A DNA stretch of 64,000 bases from a virus. Numbering within the stretch: position 1 is the first letter of the stretch; every line of letters starts with the position of its first letter. The notes under the pieces are model-generated. The model had not been told where the DNA came from. It was given only the letters and a program-made list of their open reading frames with translations, and did not search any database. A program made the translations under genes and the position numbers. The stretch covers positions 1 to 64,000 of the IMG/VR virus record IMGVR_UViG_3300046753_000522; one strand, written 5' to 3'. Of the stretch, positions 42,914 through 52,457 are shown piece by piece.

Positions 42914-45313
42914 TCAGGTATCGGATACCCTACAGTACAGAGTGAAGGTGTCGATTGTCTGAATTTGTGATGTGATCGTTTGACCAGTATACTGGTTTGA
43001 ATACTGTGAAGTGTAGTTTCCAGCATAGACGCCAGTGTAAGTTCCACTGTATTGCGCAGTGTATGTAGTTGGAACTTGACCCGTAAACTGATTGTCACGA
43101 GGACCAGCGTAGGTTCCGATATAGTTTCTATCGCCCTGATACTGGTCCCCGCGCGAGGCAAAATTTCTGTCCCCTTGGTACTGCTTACCGTATGTCCTTT
43201 TACCTTGGAACTGAGTAGATCTGACGAATTGTTGTGTCGGAGAAGTAAAATCTCCAGGTTTTATTCTTGTGCCAGAGAAACTTCGGACACCAGCATATTG
43301 AATAGGCACAAGAGTATAGAATAATTGGTTTCTCACGTAGTTATTACTGAAACTTCTTTGCCCAGCAAATTGCTGCGGAGTGTTTCTTTGTCGACTTCCC
43401 TGGAAGGGGTATGGGAACGGACCGCCAAAGTTATTAGCATAATTGTATAATCTGTAACCTTGGTATGGTCTTGGATAGTAATACTCAACAGGGTAATTGG
43501 AGATGAAATTACGTTGACCTGTAAAGAAACTTGGAACGAATCTCACCCCAGCAAAGGCACGTGATCCTGCATAATATCCTGGAGAAGAATATAACACATT
43601 CCGTTGACCGTTATAGTATACGACTGAATAAGTCGAAAAAGATTCCCTGACACTAACAGGTTGATATGTTTCTCGACCCTGAATCGGAACGCCACCACTG
43701 GAGAAATTGAGGTTGTCATCCCCTTCGTCAACCACGGGGATGATCGGGTTGAAGAAGTAGTAAAACGGAGTTGGGGTTGGAGTTGGAGTTGGTCTTGGAC
43801 TTGGAGTTGGAGAACTATTGTAGCGGACTCCAGTATAAGACTGTGTAACTCCTCTTCCAAAGGGTAATTGTCCAGGACGATATAGTCCTTGGAACTGCTG
43901 AGGTCCGCCACCGAAATTGCTACCTACTGTGCGTTGAGCAGGCGTTGCCCTGTTTCCAGCAAAGGGGTATGGACCCAGTGTTCTATAGTTTGTGGCATAG
44001 GAAGATGTGACCCCGAACCCAGCGAATGGTTGAAGTCCTCCAGGTTGAACCCTGTATCCGCTAAATGCCCTTGTACGAAATCCGGCATAGTCGCCACCGT
44101 ATGAGATCTGGCGCACCCCAGCAAATGTTCTGTCTTTCTGGCGCGCACCAGAATAATATGAGGTTACGAAATTCGTAAGTGGTGTAAGACCCCCACGCTG
44201 AATTGGTCTTGTATAATCATCACTAAAAGATCTTTGCCCCGAAAACTGTCTGGTTCCGGCGAACTGCCTTGTTCCAGCATAGTCACCACTATAGTCTCTC
44301 TGTCCAGCATAGGTGCCTACAAAGTTCCGAGAACCTTGATAACTGCCAGTGTAGTTTCTGTCACCTTGGAAATTAAATGTTCGGAATCCAGAGTATTGAG
44401 TGTCGACGTCAGCGAAAGAGACGCCTGTATACTGACCAGTGTACTGCCCAGTGTATTGCCTCGTGTATTGAGGACTTGTAAACTGTACCGTGGCATACTG
44501 CAAATCTTGTACGATATGTTGTGTGTCAGTTGCTGTACCTCTTGCAACCCACGTACCGCTTGCTGTAGGCGCTCCCTGCGCCGAGGAGCGTAGTTCGTAA
44601 TCGCCCACCCCAGTTGTTGATTGACCGATCAAAAGGATCTCTCGTGCTATCTCCTTCGCCTCCTCCTTCGTTATCTCTCTTAGGTCAGGACTGACGCCAT
44701 CATTGAGAGCAACGGGGAAGTGCACGGGAATATTCGGTTCTTCTACAATAGAATTTTGTGTCAGTCTCCAGATATGATAGATGATATCGCCGGAAGTGCG
44801 AGTATCGGTGAAAGCAGAATCAATCCACTTTGTCCAACCAGAACCTGGAGATGACTGAGAGAGTTTAAAGGCACCAGCAAATGTGTTTACATGAACCTGC
44901 CCTGCGATTCTCTGCGCTAACTCGAGTATTCCCGCATCTTGCATTTCATATATTTCGCCGTCACTATCTGTTACGACAGGAATGGGGTAGGAACGGATAT
45001 ATCGAGTAGTGCTGGCAGAGTCTGCCATTTGATATAGGTTGGTGCTGATTGTCCCTTCACTGATAGAAGTTCCAGGGTGAGTCCCGACAGGTTCGTTATA
45101 GAAGGTATCGACATATGTGCCGATGAGATCCGCATTGTCAGAGTCAAGGGTTAGACTCTTGCTGTATCGGTCAGTCGTATTAGGATAAGTTGTGATTATC
45201 TTTTCCGATGCCCAATACGCCATCCATTCTTCTAATGCGGCATCAGACTGCTGTACACTTCCGTCTCCAGCGCCCGTCTTTAGAGTCAGCGGTATTGATT
45301 CATATGATGACAT
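42914..45313 (-). CDS. Aromatic/Gly/Arg repeat structural protein B
   Basis: The 799-residue protein is a paralogue of the protein at 39019-41625. The N-terminal domain has GTYVDTFYNEPVGTHPGTSI, the linker YELRSSAQGAPTASGTWVAR is shared, and the C-terminus IDTFTLYCRVSDT is alike. The rest is an array of YTGQYTGQY, FAGxR and YQGDRNF repeats. Residues ~500-520 are a Pro-Thr run (SPTPSPRPTPTPTPTPF), a typical flexible or O-glycosylated linker. It lies upstream of the coiled-coil protein and glycosyltransferase in the same unit. A surface or fibre role is inferred. Confidence 0.8.
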   Translation of the reverse strand: MSSYESIPLTLKTGAGDGSVQQSDAALEEWMAYWASEKIITTYPNTTDRYSKSLTLDSDNADLIGTYVDTFYNEPVGTHPGTSISEGTISTNLYQMADSASTTRYIRSYPIPVVTDSDGEIYEMQDAGILELAQRIAGQVHVNTFAGAFKLSQSSPGSGWTKWIDSAFTDTRTSGDIIYHIWRLTQNSIVEEPNIPVHFPVALNDGVSPDLREITKEEAKEIAREILLIGQSTTGVGDYELRSSAQGAPTASGTWVARGTATDTQHIVQDLQYATVQFTSPQYTRQYTGQYTGQYTGVSFADVDTQYSGFRTFNFQGDRNYTGSYQGSRNFVGTYAGQRDYSGDYAGTRQFAGTRQFSGQRSFSDDYTRPIQRGGLTPLTNFVTSYYSGARQKDRTFAGVRQISYGGDYAGFRTRAFSGYRVQPGGLQPFAGFGVTSSYATNYRTLGPYPFAGNRATPAQRTVGSNFGGGPQQFQGLYRPGQLPFGRGVTQSYTGVRYNSSPTPSPRPTPTPTPTPFYYFFNPIIPVVDEGDDNLNFSSGGVPIQGRETYQPVSVRESFSTYSVVYYNGQRNVLYSSPGYYAGSRAFAGVRFVPSFFTGQRNFISNYPVEYYYPRPYQGYRLYNYANNFGGPFPYPFQGSRQRNTPQQFAGQRSFSNNYVRNQLFYTLVPIQYAGVRSFSGTRIKPGDFTSPTQQFVRSTQFQGKRTYGKQYQGDRNFASRGDQYQGDRNYIGTYAGPRDNQFTGQVPTTYTAQYSGTYTGVYAGNYTSQYSNQYTGQTITSQIQTIDTFTLYCRVSDT

Positions 45314-45324
45314 AATCTACGCTC

Positions 45325-46494
45325 TTATGGATTCAACAACACGCCAGAACGATCGTATACGTTTGGAATCCTCGCATTTAATTCGTCGACTATTTCGTGG
45401 ATAGTAATCGAACTGATGTTTCCATTAGTTATACTACCAGGACCAGAAGATGGGATAGTTATCTCTCCCAAGAACTCTGCGTTGGCGCCAGTGAAATCGA
45501 TGGCAGTTGTTGTACCAGATTGTATCCTAAGTTCGCCATTGTTATCGACTAGTCTCGCATAGGTAGTGCCATCCTCTTTCAAAGTGAGGAACCCGTCGCC
45601 GTTGTCAAGGGTGATTCCTGAGGAGGCATCGACCACAAATGCGCCTGTCACATATCCAGTGTTAGTGGCACCCAGAGTCCAGTTGATTCTTTCTTGACCG
45701 CCATGCCTAAACTTGATGTTATTGCCACCAGCATCGAGAATGATATCATCTTCGGCATCGATTTCGACACCATCGTCGCCGCTGATCCTCATATACCCAA
45801 CCGCCTCAATAGTGGTAGAGTTTAAGAGGAAACGGAAGACGTCTACATTATCGTCTTTGAATACAATTGTGCCTGCGTCAGCATCGAGAACGATGTCTTC
45901 AGTGGCATCAATGACATAGTTGCCATTTGATGCGACAGTGTTAGTTGGACCCATCGTGTGAGTCAGTCTTGTTGCGGCACCATCGCGGAAGTAGATATGA
46001 TTTCCGTCAGCATCAAGAGTGATGTTTCCAGTGACGTCGAGTATGAAGTCGCCGTTGACCGTATTCTTCCAATCACCGTTCGTGATAATGTCTAACGCAG
46101 AGTCAGTAATGATCTGCCCAGCGTTTGCATCAAAGACTGCTTCGATCTCGTTGATAGCACCAACAACAGTCTTTGCTTCTGTGTGAGTCAATTGAGCAAA
46201 GTTACCGCCACCTGCGCCGTGCAGGTCACTATCCAACTCATTGATGGCGACTACCAGATCAGTCTTGCCATGGATAGGAAGCATGTCGGTCGTACAACCA
46301 TATCGGTCGACCGTTGACAATGCTTCTGTGGTGAGCATGTTACGATCACCAATAGCACTATCCAAGTATCGCAGATCGCTATCAACCACATCAGCGTTAT
46401 CGTTCATGTGGAAGATCATCTGCTGGAAAGTATCAGTTGTCTCGTATATAATATGAGGAACTTTTACTGCTTCTGTAGGATTGCTCGATGCCAT
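45325..46494 (-). CDS. Fibre-like protein with 'GNITLDADG' repeats
   Basis: The 389-residue protein has an N-terminal half that is helical (KVPHIIYETTDTFQQMIFHM, VVAINELDSDLHG). The central part carries three or four repeats of about 45 residues (DFILDVTGNITLDADGNHIY, YVIDATEDIVLDADAGTIVF, VEIDAEDDIILDAGGNNIKF). They suggest a beta-solenoid shaft and are common in fibre proteins of marine T4-like phages. A short C-terminal helix-forming segment ends in YDRSGVLLNP, similar to the end of the protein at 27633-28505 (IYDSVGTLLNGA). I infer a fibre or whisker component. Confidence 0.8.
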   Translation of the reverse strand: MASSNPTEAVKVPHIIYETTDTFQQMIFHMNDNADVVDSDLRYLDSAIGDRNMLTTEALSTVDRYGCTTDMLPIHGKTDLVVAINELDSDLHGAGGGNFAQLTHTEAKTVVGAINEIEAVFDANAGQIITDSALDIITNGDWKNTVNGDFILDVTGNITLDADGNHIYFRDGAATRLTHTMGPTNTVASNGNYVIDATEDIVLDADAGTIVFKDDNVDVFRFLLNSTTIEAVGYMRISGDDGVEIDAEDDIILDAGGNNIKFRHGGQERINWTLGATNTGYVTGAFVVDASSGITLDNGDGFLTLKEDGTTYARLVDNNGELRIQSGTTTAIDFTGANAEFLGEITIPSSGPGSITNGNISSITIHEIVDELNARIPNVYDRSGVLLNP

Positions 46495-46495
46495 T

Positions 46496-46720
46496 TTATT
46501 TTACCAATTCCTTGACAAGTTCTTTGAGTTCTGCGATCTCAGAACGGAGTTCTTGAACCTCCGACTTCATTCTCGCGTCCTCTATCTTCTTTAGTTTCTT
46601 TTGTTCCTTGCGCTCACGGGCGCGTTGTATCTCTCTCACATTGGTATTTATAATAGCACCCGTGGTCTCATCCTTATATAGATTTGGATGATGCACAATT
46701 TTCTTGTACTGTGAACCCAT
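46496..46720 (-). CDS. Small coiled-coil protein
   Basis: This 74-residue protein has an entirely helical, charged C-terminal half (ARERKEQKKLKKIEDARMKS, EIAELKELVKELVK), likely a coiled coil. The N-terminus HHPNLYKDETTGAIINTN resembles small virion proteins that occur beside baseplate genes in T4-like phages. The start overlaps the stop of the DUF4815-like gene (TGATG), implying coupled translation. Function is unknown. Confidence 0.7.
   Translation of the reverse strand: MGSQYKKIVHHPNLYKDETTGAIINTNVREIQRARERKEQKKLKKIEDARMKSEVQELRSEIAELKELVKELVK
46645..46652 (-). promoter_or_regulatory. Late-promoter-like TATAAATA inside a small gene
   Basis: An exact core lies within the 5' part of the 74-residue gene, about 150 bases before the gene starting at 46494. 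It may be an internal late promoter, or a chance match in coding sequence. Confidence 0.35.
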
Positions 46721-49700
46721 CAGATTACCGCAATTGCTCGAATGTTTCGGAGAACTGGTGTCTGAGTGGTATTCGTAGTCTTGAATACAACCTTCATCTG
46801 ATACTGCACAAAGTCAGGAAGATCTCCTCCAGGACCACCCGCCAACCAAGTGTACTCACTGAAGATGAGAGGATCAATTACCTCAGTCATCTCAGGATTA
46901 GCACGAGGGTAGACTTCTGGTTCGAGGTAAGTCCAAGGCACACTATAAAGGTCAGTATCTAAGTCCGCTGCAACTCGATAGTAGAAGTCGATGTTTGCTG
47001 CTGGGGGTCGATAGATCTGGGCAAAGACCCGTAATCCATTCGCGGCACTCGGCACACCGATGATTCGAGTGATGTGCTTCGATGGCGATGTACCCGCCAC
47101 AGGGTGTGTTTCAGGAACATAGATCGTAGGCACGTTGGGGAACAACTCGCCTGCCGTATTAGCAGAGTCGCGAGGTTGATTATCGATGAGACTATTTTTC
47201 ATCGTATAACCCATACCCTGTAGATCAATGAACGGCGAAACATCAGAAATAAACCCACGACCAAATAGACCCTGACTCGAGTCATCATTGATGCCAAAGT
47301 TTGAAGACTGTACACTGTTTAGCGTAGTGCCGACAATCAGCGATGGTTGGTTCTTACCCTCTTGCACATCATTCTCTGCATCCTCGCATGCCATGTATCG
47401 AGGTTTGATAAAGCGATGCACCATACGGTTCTGGATCAACTGATTCTTAACATCGTAACGGGGGTCGTTGTTCTCAGTCAGATATGCCTCTGCCCAAGAG
47501 TATCCAGTAATGAACGATGCATCATATTGAATAAACGTGCTGGTCAGTTCAACTGCTTCCATGTTCATAGAACCGAGGTCGAAGTTGAAACCGTAGTTGG
47601 TGCGAACGGAGTCACTACCAAAGAATCCAGAATTGGCAGTGAATGTATCACCACCTGCGAGTTCTACAAAGTACCCACCAATGTCTGCTTCGGCAACTTG
47701 GTTGATTGGATTCATAATCTCTGAACCAGTAACTCCAGCGTATTCTTCGGTAGAGTCAAGACCAGTCATACCCACAACATCACCTACACCCAGACCATGA
47801 CCATAGTGATTTACTCGGAACCTTGTCAGATCGTTCTCGTCAACGTTGAGTGTAGTCGGTCTGTTGTGACGGAACTTCGGCAACGGTGCGTTGTAGAAGT
47901 TGGTCGTACCGCTTGGTTTGAATTTAGCGGTCTTAATTCGATATGCCAAGTCTTGGTTCTGCTTCGGCGTCCAAGTTGAACCGTTCTGCGACAGGAACAA
48001 TGAACCCTTCGCTGGTTGCTTGTGCACTCGGCGGTTTGTCTTACCGAGGTGCAGGTCATAGGTCGTGGCACAAAATGCTTGATACTTGTCGCACTCTGCG
48101 AGCAGCACGAACGCAAACTCAGCACCTGCCTGTAAGTAGAATGGTTCGGGGAACGTGAAGGTGACAGGGTTTGCCAGAACCTCATCAAGATCTTCGAGTC
48201 CGGCACCGTCTTTAATTCTTTGTACGACTTCGTAAACTTCGTCAGCACTAACGTATGCACGATGCTGCTCGCTGATAAAGTTATTGACGGGCACTCCGTT
48301 CTCAACGGGTCGGATTTGTATCTGTAATGGGATAGCAGGATCCATTCCACCGTTAGTGGAAGTCTTTGGCGCACTACGGATGAATACATCAATAGAAGTA
48401 ACGAACACTCCTGGAACTCCAAGAGAAGGATCGACCGTAAACGATTGTGCCAGAGGATCAAACCATCGTACTGTCTCTTCCCTGTCGAGGAAGAATTCAT
48501 TGGTGATCACTCGAGTTGATAGAACCTGTCTCTGAAGAATATTCAGTGAACCCTGACCACTGTAGGTCGTTCGTGCGCGCGAGAGAGCAAACTCTTCAGC
48601 GTTGTCAGAAACGTCAAGTAGTTTGACAGTCTGTGTGCCAGCACGGAACTTCCAACCGATATCGTTCATGACGCGAGCATCTTTAGAACCTTCGTATCTT
48701 GCTGATGCGTTTCTTTGTGCGGCAATCCAACCTTCCCACTCATCAAGGGTAGTGAACGTGTCGCCGCCAGGAACACGTGCTGTGTTGGGCAACCAGAAGT
48801 CAAACCAGAGTTTACCTTCTTCATCTGTCTTCAAGACATTAGAGGTCGCTGCGGTTGCAAAGGGGTGACGGTTAAGTGTTACGTCCACGTCCTCGTAGTT
48901 GCGGTTCATCACACCCTGGTTAAAGAGTGCCTGATATCCAGACTCGTCGGGAATAGAGATTACCCACTGAGATACGTCAACGTCGCCAAAGTACAACCAA
49001 AAACGAGTGTACGGACGCAGACCCTTTGCAGATCCGATAATGCGTCTCTGTCGCAAGAAGGGTAGGGCACCAAGAGATACTGTAACGTCACCAAGATCTT
49101 GTTGTACTACCTGATCGCTGACTACCTCGCTACGGATCGTTTCACGAACTGTTCGTACTCCTGGTTGCCAGAATTCAAAACCGTTCCAACGAATAACTCT
49201 TCTTCCTGGTTCACCACCCTGACTCTGCCCAGCACCTTGACCAGCACGAGGTCCGGCAATGTGTAGGGCAGGAATCTGTTCTTCCCAAGTTCTGGGGATA
49301 ACATCAACAGCGCCGATGTTTACGACTTGTGTACCACCATTGATAATATTATCGGGCAGTCTTCGTTGATCGATCCACCTATCAACAGATGGACGTACCT
49401 GTAAGAAACCCTCATTAGCAAATACGTTGAATGGGTTTACGTTGTAGTAACCACGCTCTTCGTAACTGCGGTCGTCCGAGTACCAAGAGATAACTTCCTG
49501 CTTCATGGTCTCGTCAAGCACTTCTTCGTGCTCGAGCATGATCAGGTCACCTTTGCGTACAATATCTTGATTTGTCAGTGTGGTTCTTTGTCTCTCGATA
49601 CCAATCCAGTTATCGGTTAGGGCAAGGTTATCTGAGTCCCACATTAAGTTGGTCTGCGACAACAACTGCTTGGGATAGATTTGCCTCTGCATCGGATCAA

Positions 49701-52446
49701 TTGCGCTGGTTGTTACGCCTCGATCTTCAATGTACCGATTCTCTCGGACGGATGCTGTCAGAGCATAACCCTTGGTGAAGTCGTCAGCAAAGAAACCTGA
49801 CTTGACACGGACGTTACCGTCTGAGTCATATTCAATGAAAGTGCTTGCCTCTTGCTCTAACAGTGTGAGCGAAAGAGTATCCTCAAGGTTGGTGATTCTC
49901 TTGTCGAGTTTTGCGATCTCAGTCATGCGATATCGCTTGTGAGACATCTTCACGATGTCCATGTCCTCGACGTTCTTAGTGTTACCGTTCATATAGACGG
50001 TATACAGAATCATCTCATTTGGTTTCTTCGCGGGGGGAAGTGGTTGCAACGCGGGAATGCCCTTGTTGTAGATCATCTTCCTTCGGAAATTCTGCCTACT
50101 ATATCCGATACAAACGTGGTCGATTCTTTGATGATACCACTGAACATCATAAGTAATTTGATCGCCATCGCGCGGCAACTCAAAACGATCACCGTCTGGC
50201 ATAGTATCAGAGGCGGGATCAAGTTTGCTACGGAAATCAAAGTAGTCATGAAGAGGTATGCGTTGACCTGTTCGACGAGACTGGTATGTCGGAATGTCAC
50301 CATAGTCGAATATGTTACGGTCAGACAGGTCGTATGAGTTGACCGAGAAGTAATCTCCGTCGTTACCCCAATCAAAGTAAGAGACCTTCGCGAAAAGAGT
50401 GGTTACTCCCTGAGGGATCAACGTGCTCTTGACCACAGCAGGTTGATAGAAGTTATCTCTCGCGCCGCCATCAAACGTAACGGCATTGATGTAGTTTGTC
50501 CCTGCTGAGTCGACTTCCGTCAGACTCAACAATTGGAGACCGTCATACAGAGGGTCATCAAATTCAAACGTATCTGCTTGAAGGTCGGGGTCAGAAGAAC
50601 GAGTCAACGTCACCCAATCTTCTGTATAAGTCTTGGACTTAGCAGTTGCGTTGTTCTTTCGCACGTATGCCCAAACAACATAGTCGGAACCTGCGGCACC
50701 AGAAGTAGTAATTACTGCGTCTTGATTAGTTATCTTGACCTTGCCCGCAGGGAGATATTCAGTACTGTTGGTGGTAACATTCAACAGAGTCCACTGACCT
50801 TCGTCTTCAAACGACTCGTTAGCACCACAACGAATGCTTACAGTGACGGTGCCGTCAGGATTATTGACTGACTGATCAAAGAACTGGCGTTGCACAACAA
50901 ACTGCACATCTGTTGCCGATTTAACTCTACCTCCAGGAATCAAATACAGAGAATCGTTCTCGCGAGGTTCCACAACGTAGAGGTTATTGTCCTCGAGATA
51001 GGGTTCCATTACTGCCGCAGAACCATCGGTGTATTGACTGATACCAGTCACGTTCCGCAAGTTTTTATTATCTTGCATCTGTATGTCATATAGGTGAACG
51101 CGGATATGATCTTCGTCCTGAGTACCCATATTTCGGATAGTTTTAATCCTTGCGGTCCCGACCTCTTCGGTGCCGTCCCAAAGTTTATGATTTGTCTGAA
51201 GTTTTAGGTCGCCGCCATTATAGAGGTCGAGTCCTGTATTCGAATCGTCGATATAAGGTATCTGTACATAGTTCTTATACTCAACGTCAGAAGTAGTATC
51301 TGAGTCGTTGGAGAACGTCAGGGGTTTCTCGACACTCATTTCCTTAGGAAGGTCATGTATCAGTCGGAAACCGTCAACGTATGCAATAGGGTTGTTACCC
51401 GCAACCATGTGCGGAATATCGAGAGTGAACGTGTCGCTATCATCTTCCTCGAATCGAATCAAGAAATCCTGCGCAATGAAGTCGCCGGAGGTTTCCTTTG
51501 AACGAATCGCCAATCTTTCTTCGACTTTATTGAATCCACTGCTCGCGTCTTTCTGTGCAATGATTGTACCCTTACGGATCCAAGCGAATGAAACAAAGTT
51601 AGAAACGTCAGCGACGTCTACCTTCTTAATCAACTCCATCTGTATGCGATATCGATCAGCACCTGGAGCAGACAGGTTGGGTCTTGCACCTTGGTTGTCG
51701 TAGAGATTATTGTCGTCGAGTACCGTTACAACATCTTGTGATACCTCAAACCCAACGATTGCGTCTGGGTCTTGGATATATTCGCCAACAATGATTTTCT
51801 GTGAGGGGGCATAGACAAAGTGCTCTTGAACATAGAACTCAGCACTCTGCATACCGTATGCGAGACCCTGACCGACAGACTCGAGAAGGGAGTTGGCGGG
51901 TTTAGTTCGTACAACCAACTCACCAACCTGCGGTACGAAACCAGAGAGAGTTCGGATGTCGGTGATTGTGTCGCCTTCAGAGAAACGCAGAGTTTGCGGT
52001 TGAATGTCGTCGTTTTCTTGACCTTGATTGTTAGAAACGTATCGACCGTACAGCGTTGTGTACTCAGTGTTATCATCTTCGTAGAAGTTAGTCTGTTGAT
52101 GCGTTACCTCAAACTGCAAACCGCCCGTGATACCAGGAATCGCCGGACCTTGGAAAATGACGCCAACATAACTTGAGGGGGTGCTATTGTTCCATTCTTC
52201 GACAATGACATACTCTACGTCGAATAGTGTTCCACCAGCAGAGGGCACAGAAGTTGCCGCACCATCCTGAAAGATATTATTCGCAAATCGACTGATCTGT
52301 CTCTGCAATATTGTTTGCAGAGTAGTAAGTTCCCTCGCTTGTAGAGAACGACCACTATTGAACAGAACTTTGTGGTATCCGTCGCTGTCGAGGAAGTCGT
52401 CTTTATAGACTTCCCTGAATGTTGTTCCTGTAAACTGCTCTGGCAT
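46720..52446 (-). CDS. Large DUF4815-like baseplate-region protein
   Basis: The 1908-residue protein has an N-terminus (FREVYKDDFLDSDGYHKVLF, then SGRSLQARELTTLQTILQRQ) that matches the opening of DUF4815 proteins known from cyanophages and other T4-like phages. Other recognisable parts are the 'YDLSDRNIFDYGDIPTYQ' segment, LDKRITNLEDTLSLTLLEQE and the C-terminal half with SFTVDPSLGVPGVFVTSIDV. It follows the gp8-like gene and precedes the fibre island, so it probably sits at the outer baseplate where fibres attach. T4 has no clear counterpart, though the location suggests the role of gp9 or gp10. It is longer than I expect for DUF4815 proteins. Confidence 0.8.
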   Translation of the reverse strand: MPEQFTGTTFREVYKDDFLDSDGYHKVLFNSGRSLQARELTTLQTILQRQISRFANNIFQDGAATSVPSAGGTLFDVEYVIVEEWNNSTPSSYVGVIFQGPAIPGITGGLQFEVTHQQTNFYEDDNTEYTTLYGRYVSNNQGQENDDIQPQTLRFSEGDTITDIRTLSGFVPQVGELVVRTKPANSLLESVGQGLAYGMQSAEFYVQEHFVYAPSQKIIVGEYIQDPDAIVGFEVSQDVVTVLDDNNLYDNQGARPNLSAPGADRYRIQMELIKKVDVADVSNFVSFAWIRKGTIIAQKDASSGFNKVEERLAIRSKETSGDFIAQDFLIRFEEDDSDTFTLDIPHMVAGNNPIAYVDGFRLIHDLPKEMSVEKPLTFSNDSDTTSDVEYKNYVQIPYIDDSNTGLDLYNGGDLKLQTNHKLWDGTEEVGTARIKTIRNMGTQDEDHIRVHLYDIQMQDNKNLRNVTGISQYTDGSAAVMEPYLEDNNLYVVEPRENDSLYLIPGGRVKSATDVQFVVQRQFFDQSVNNPDGTVTVSIRCGANESFEDEGQWTLLNVTTNSTEYLPAGKVKITNQDAVITTSGAAGSDYVVWAYVRKNNATAKSKTYTEDWVTLTRSSDPDLQADTFEFDDPLYDGLQLLSLTEVDSAGTNYINAVTFDGGARDNFYQPAVVKSTLIPQGVTTLFAKVSYFDWGNDGDYFSVNSYDLSDRNIFDYGDIPTYQSRRTGQRIPLHDYFDFRSKLDPASDTMPDGDRFELPRDGDQITYDVQWYHQRIDHVCIGYSRQNFRRKMIYNKGIPALQPLPPAKKPNEMILYTVYMNGNTKNVEDMDIVKMSHKRYRMTEIAKLDKRITNLEDTLSLTLLEQEASTFIEYDSDGNVRVKSGFFADDFTKGYALTASVRENRYIEDRGVTTSAIDPMQRQIYPKQLLSQTNLMWDSDNLALTDNWIGIERQRTTLTNQDIVRKGDLIMLEHEEVLDETMKQEVISWYSDDRSYEERGYYNVNPFNVFANEGFLQVRPSVDRWIDQRRLPDNIINGGTQVVNIGAVDVIPRTWEEQIPALHIAGPRAGQGAGQSQGGEPGRRVIRWNGFEFWQPGVRTVRETIRSEVVSDQVVQQDLGDVTVSLGALPFLRQRRIIGSAKGLRPYTRFWLYFGDVDVSQWVISIPDESGYQALFNQGVMNRNYEDVDVTLNRHPFATAATSNVLKTDEEGKLWFDFWLPNTARVPGGDTFTTLDEWEGWIAAQRNASARYEGSKDARVMNDIGWKFRAGTQTVKLLDVSDNAEEFALSRARTTYSGQGSLNILQRQVLSTRVITNEFFLDREETVRWFDPLAQSFTVDPSLGVPGVFVTSIDVFIRSAPKTSTNGGMDPAIPLQIQIRPVENGVPVNNFISEQHRAYVSADEVYEVVQRIKDGAGLEDLDEVLANPVTFTFPEPFYLQAGAEFAFVLLAECDKYQAFCATTYDLHLGKTNRRVHKQPAKGSLFLSQNGSTWTPKQNQDLAYRIKTAKFKPSGTTNFYNAPLPKFRHNRPTTLNVDENDLTRFRVNHYGHGLGVGDVVGMTGLDSTEEYAGVTGSEIMNPINQVAEADIGGYFVELAGGDTFTANSGFFGSDSVRTNYGFNFDLGSMNMEAVELTSTFIQYDASFITGYSWAEAYLTENNDPRYDVKNQLIQNRMVHRFIKPRYMACEDAENDVQEGKNQPSLIVGTTLNSVQSSNFGINDDSSQGLFGRGFISDVSPFIDLQGMGYTMKNSLIDNQPRDSANTAGELFPNVPTIYVPETHPVAGTSPSKHITRIIGVPSAANGLRVFAQIYRPPAANIDFYYRVAADLDTDLYSVPWTYLEPEVYPRANPEMTEVIDPLIFSEYTWLAGGPGGDLPDFVQYQMKVVFKTTNTTQTPVLRNIRAIAVI

Positions 52447-52457
52447 CTCTTCTTTCC

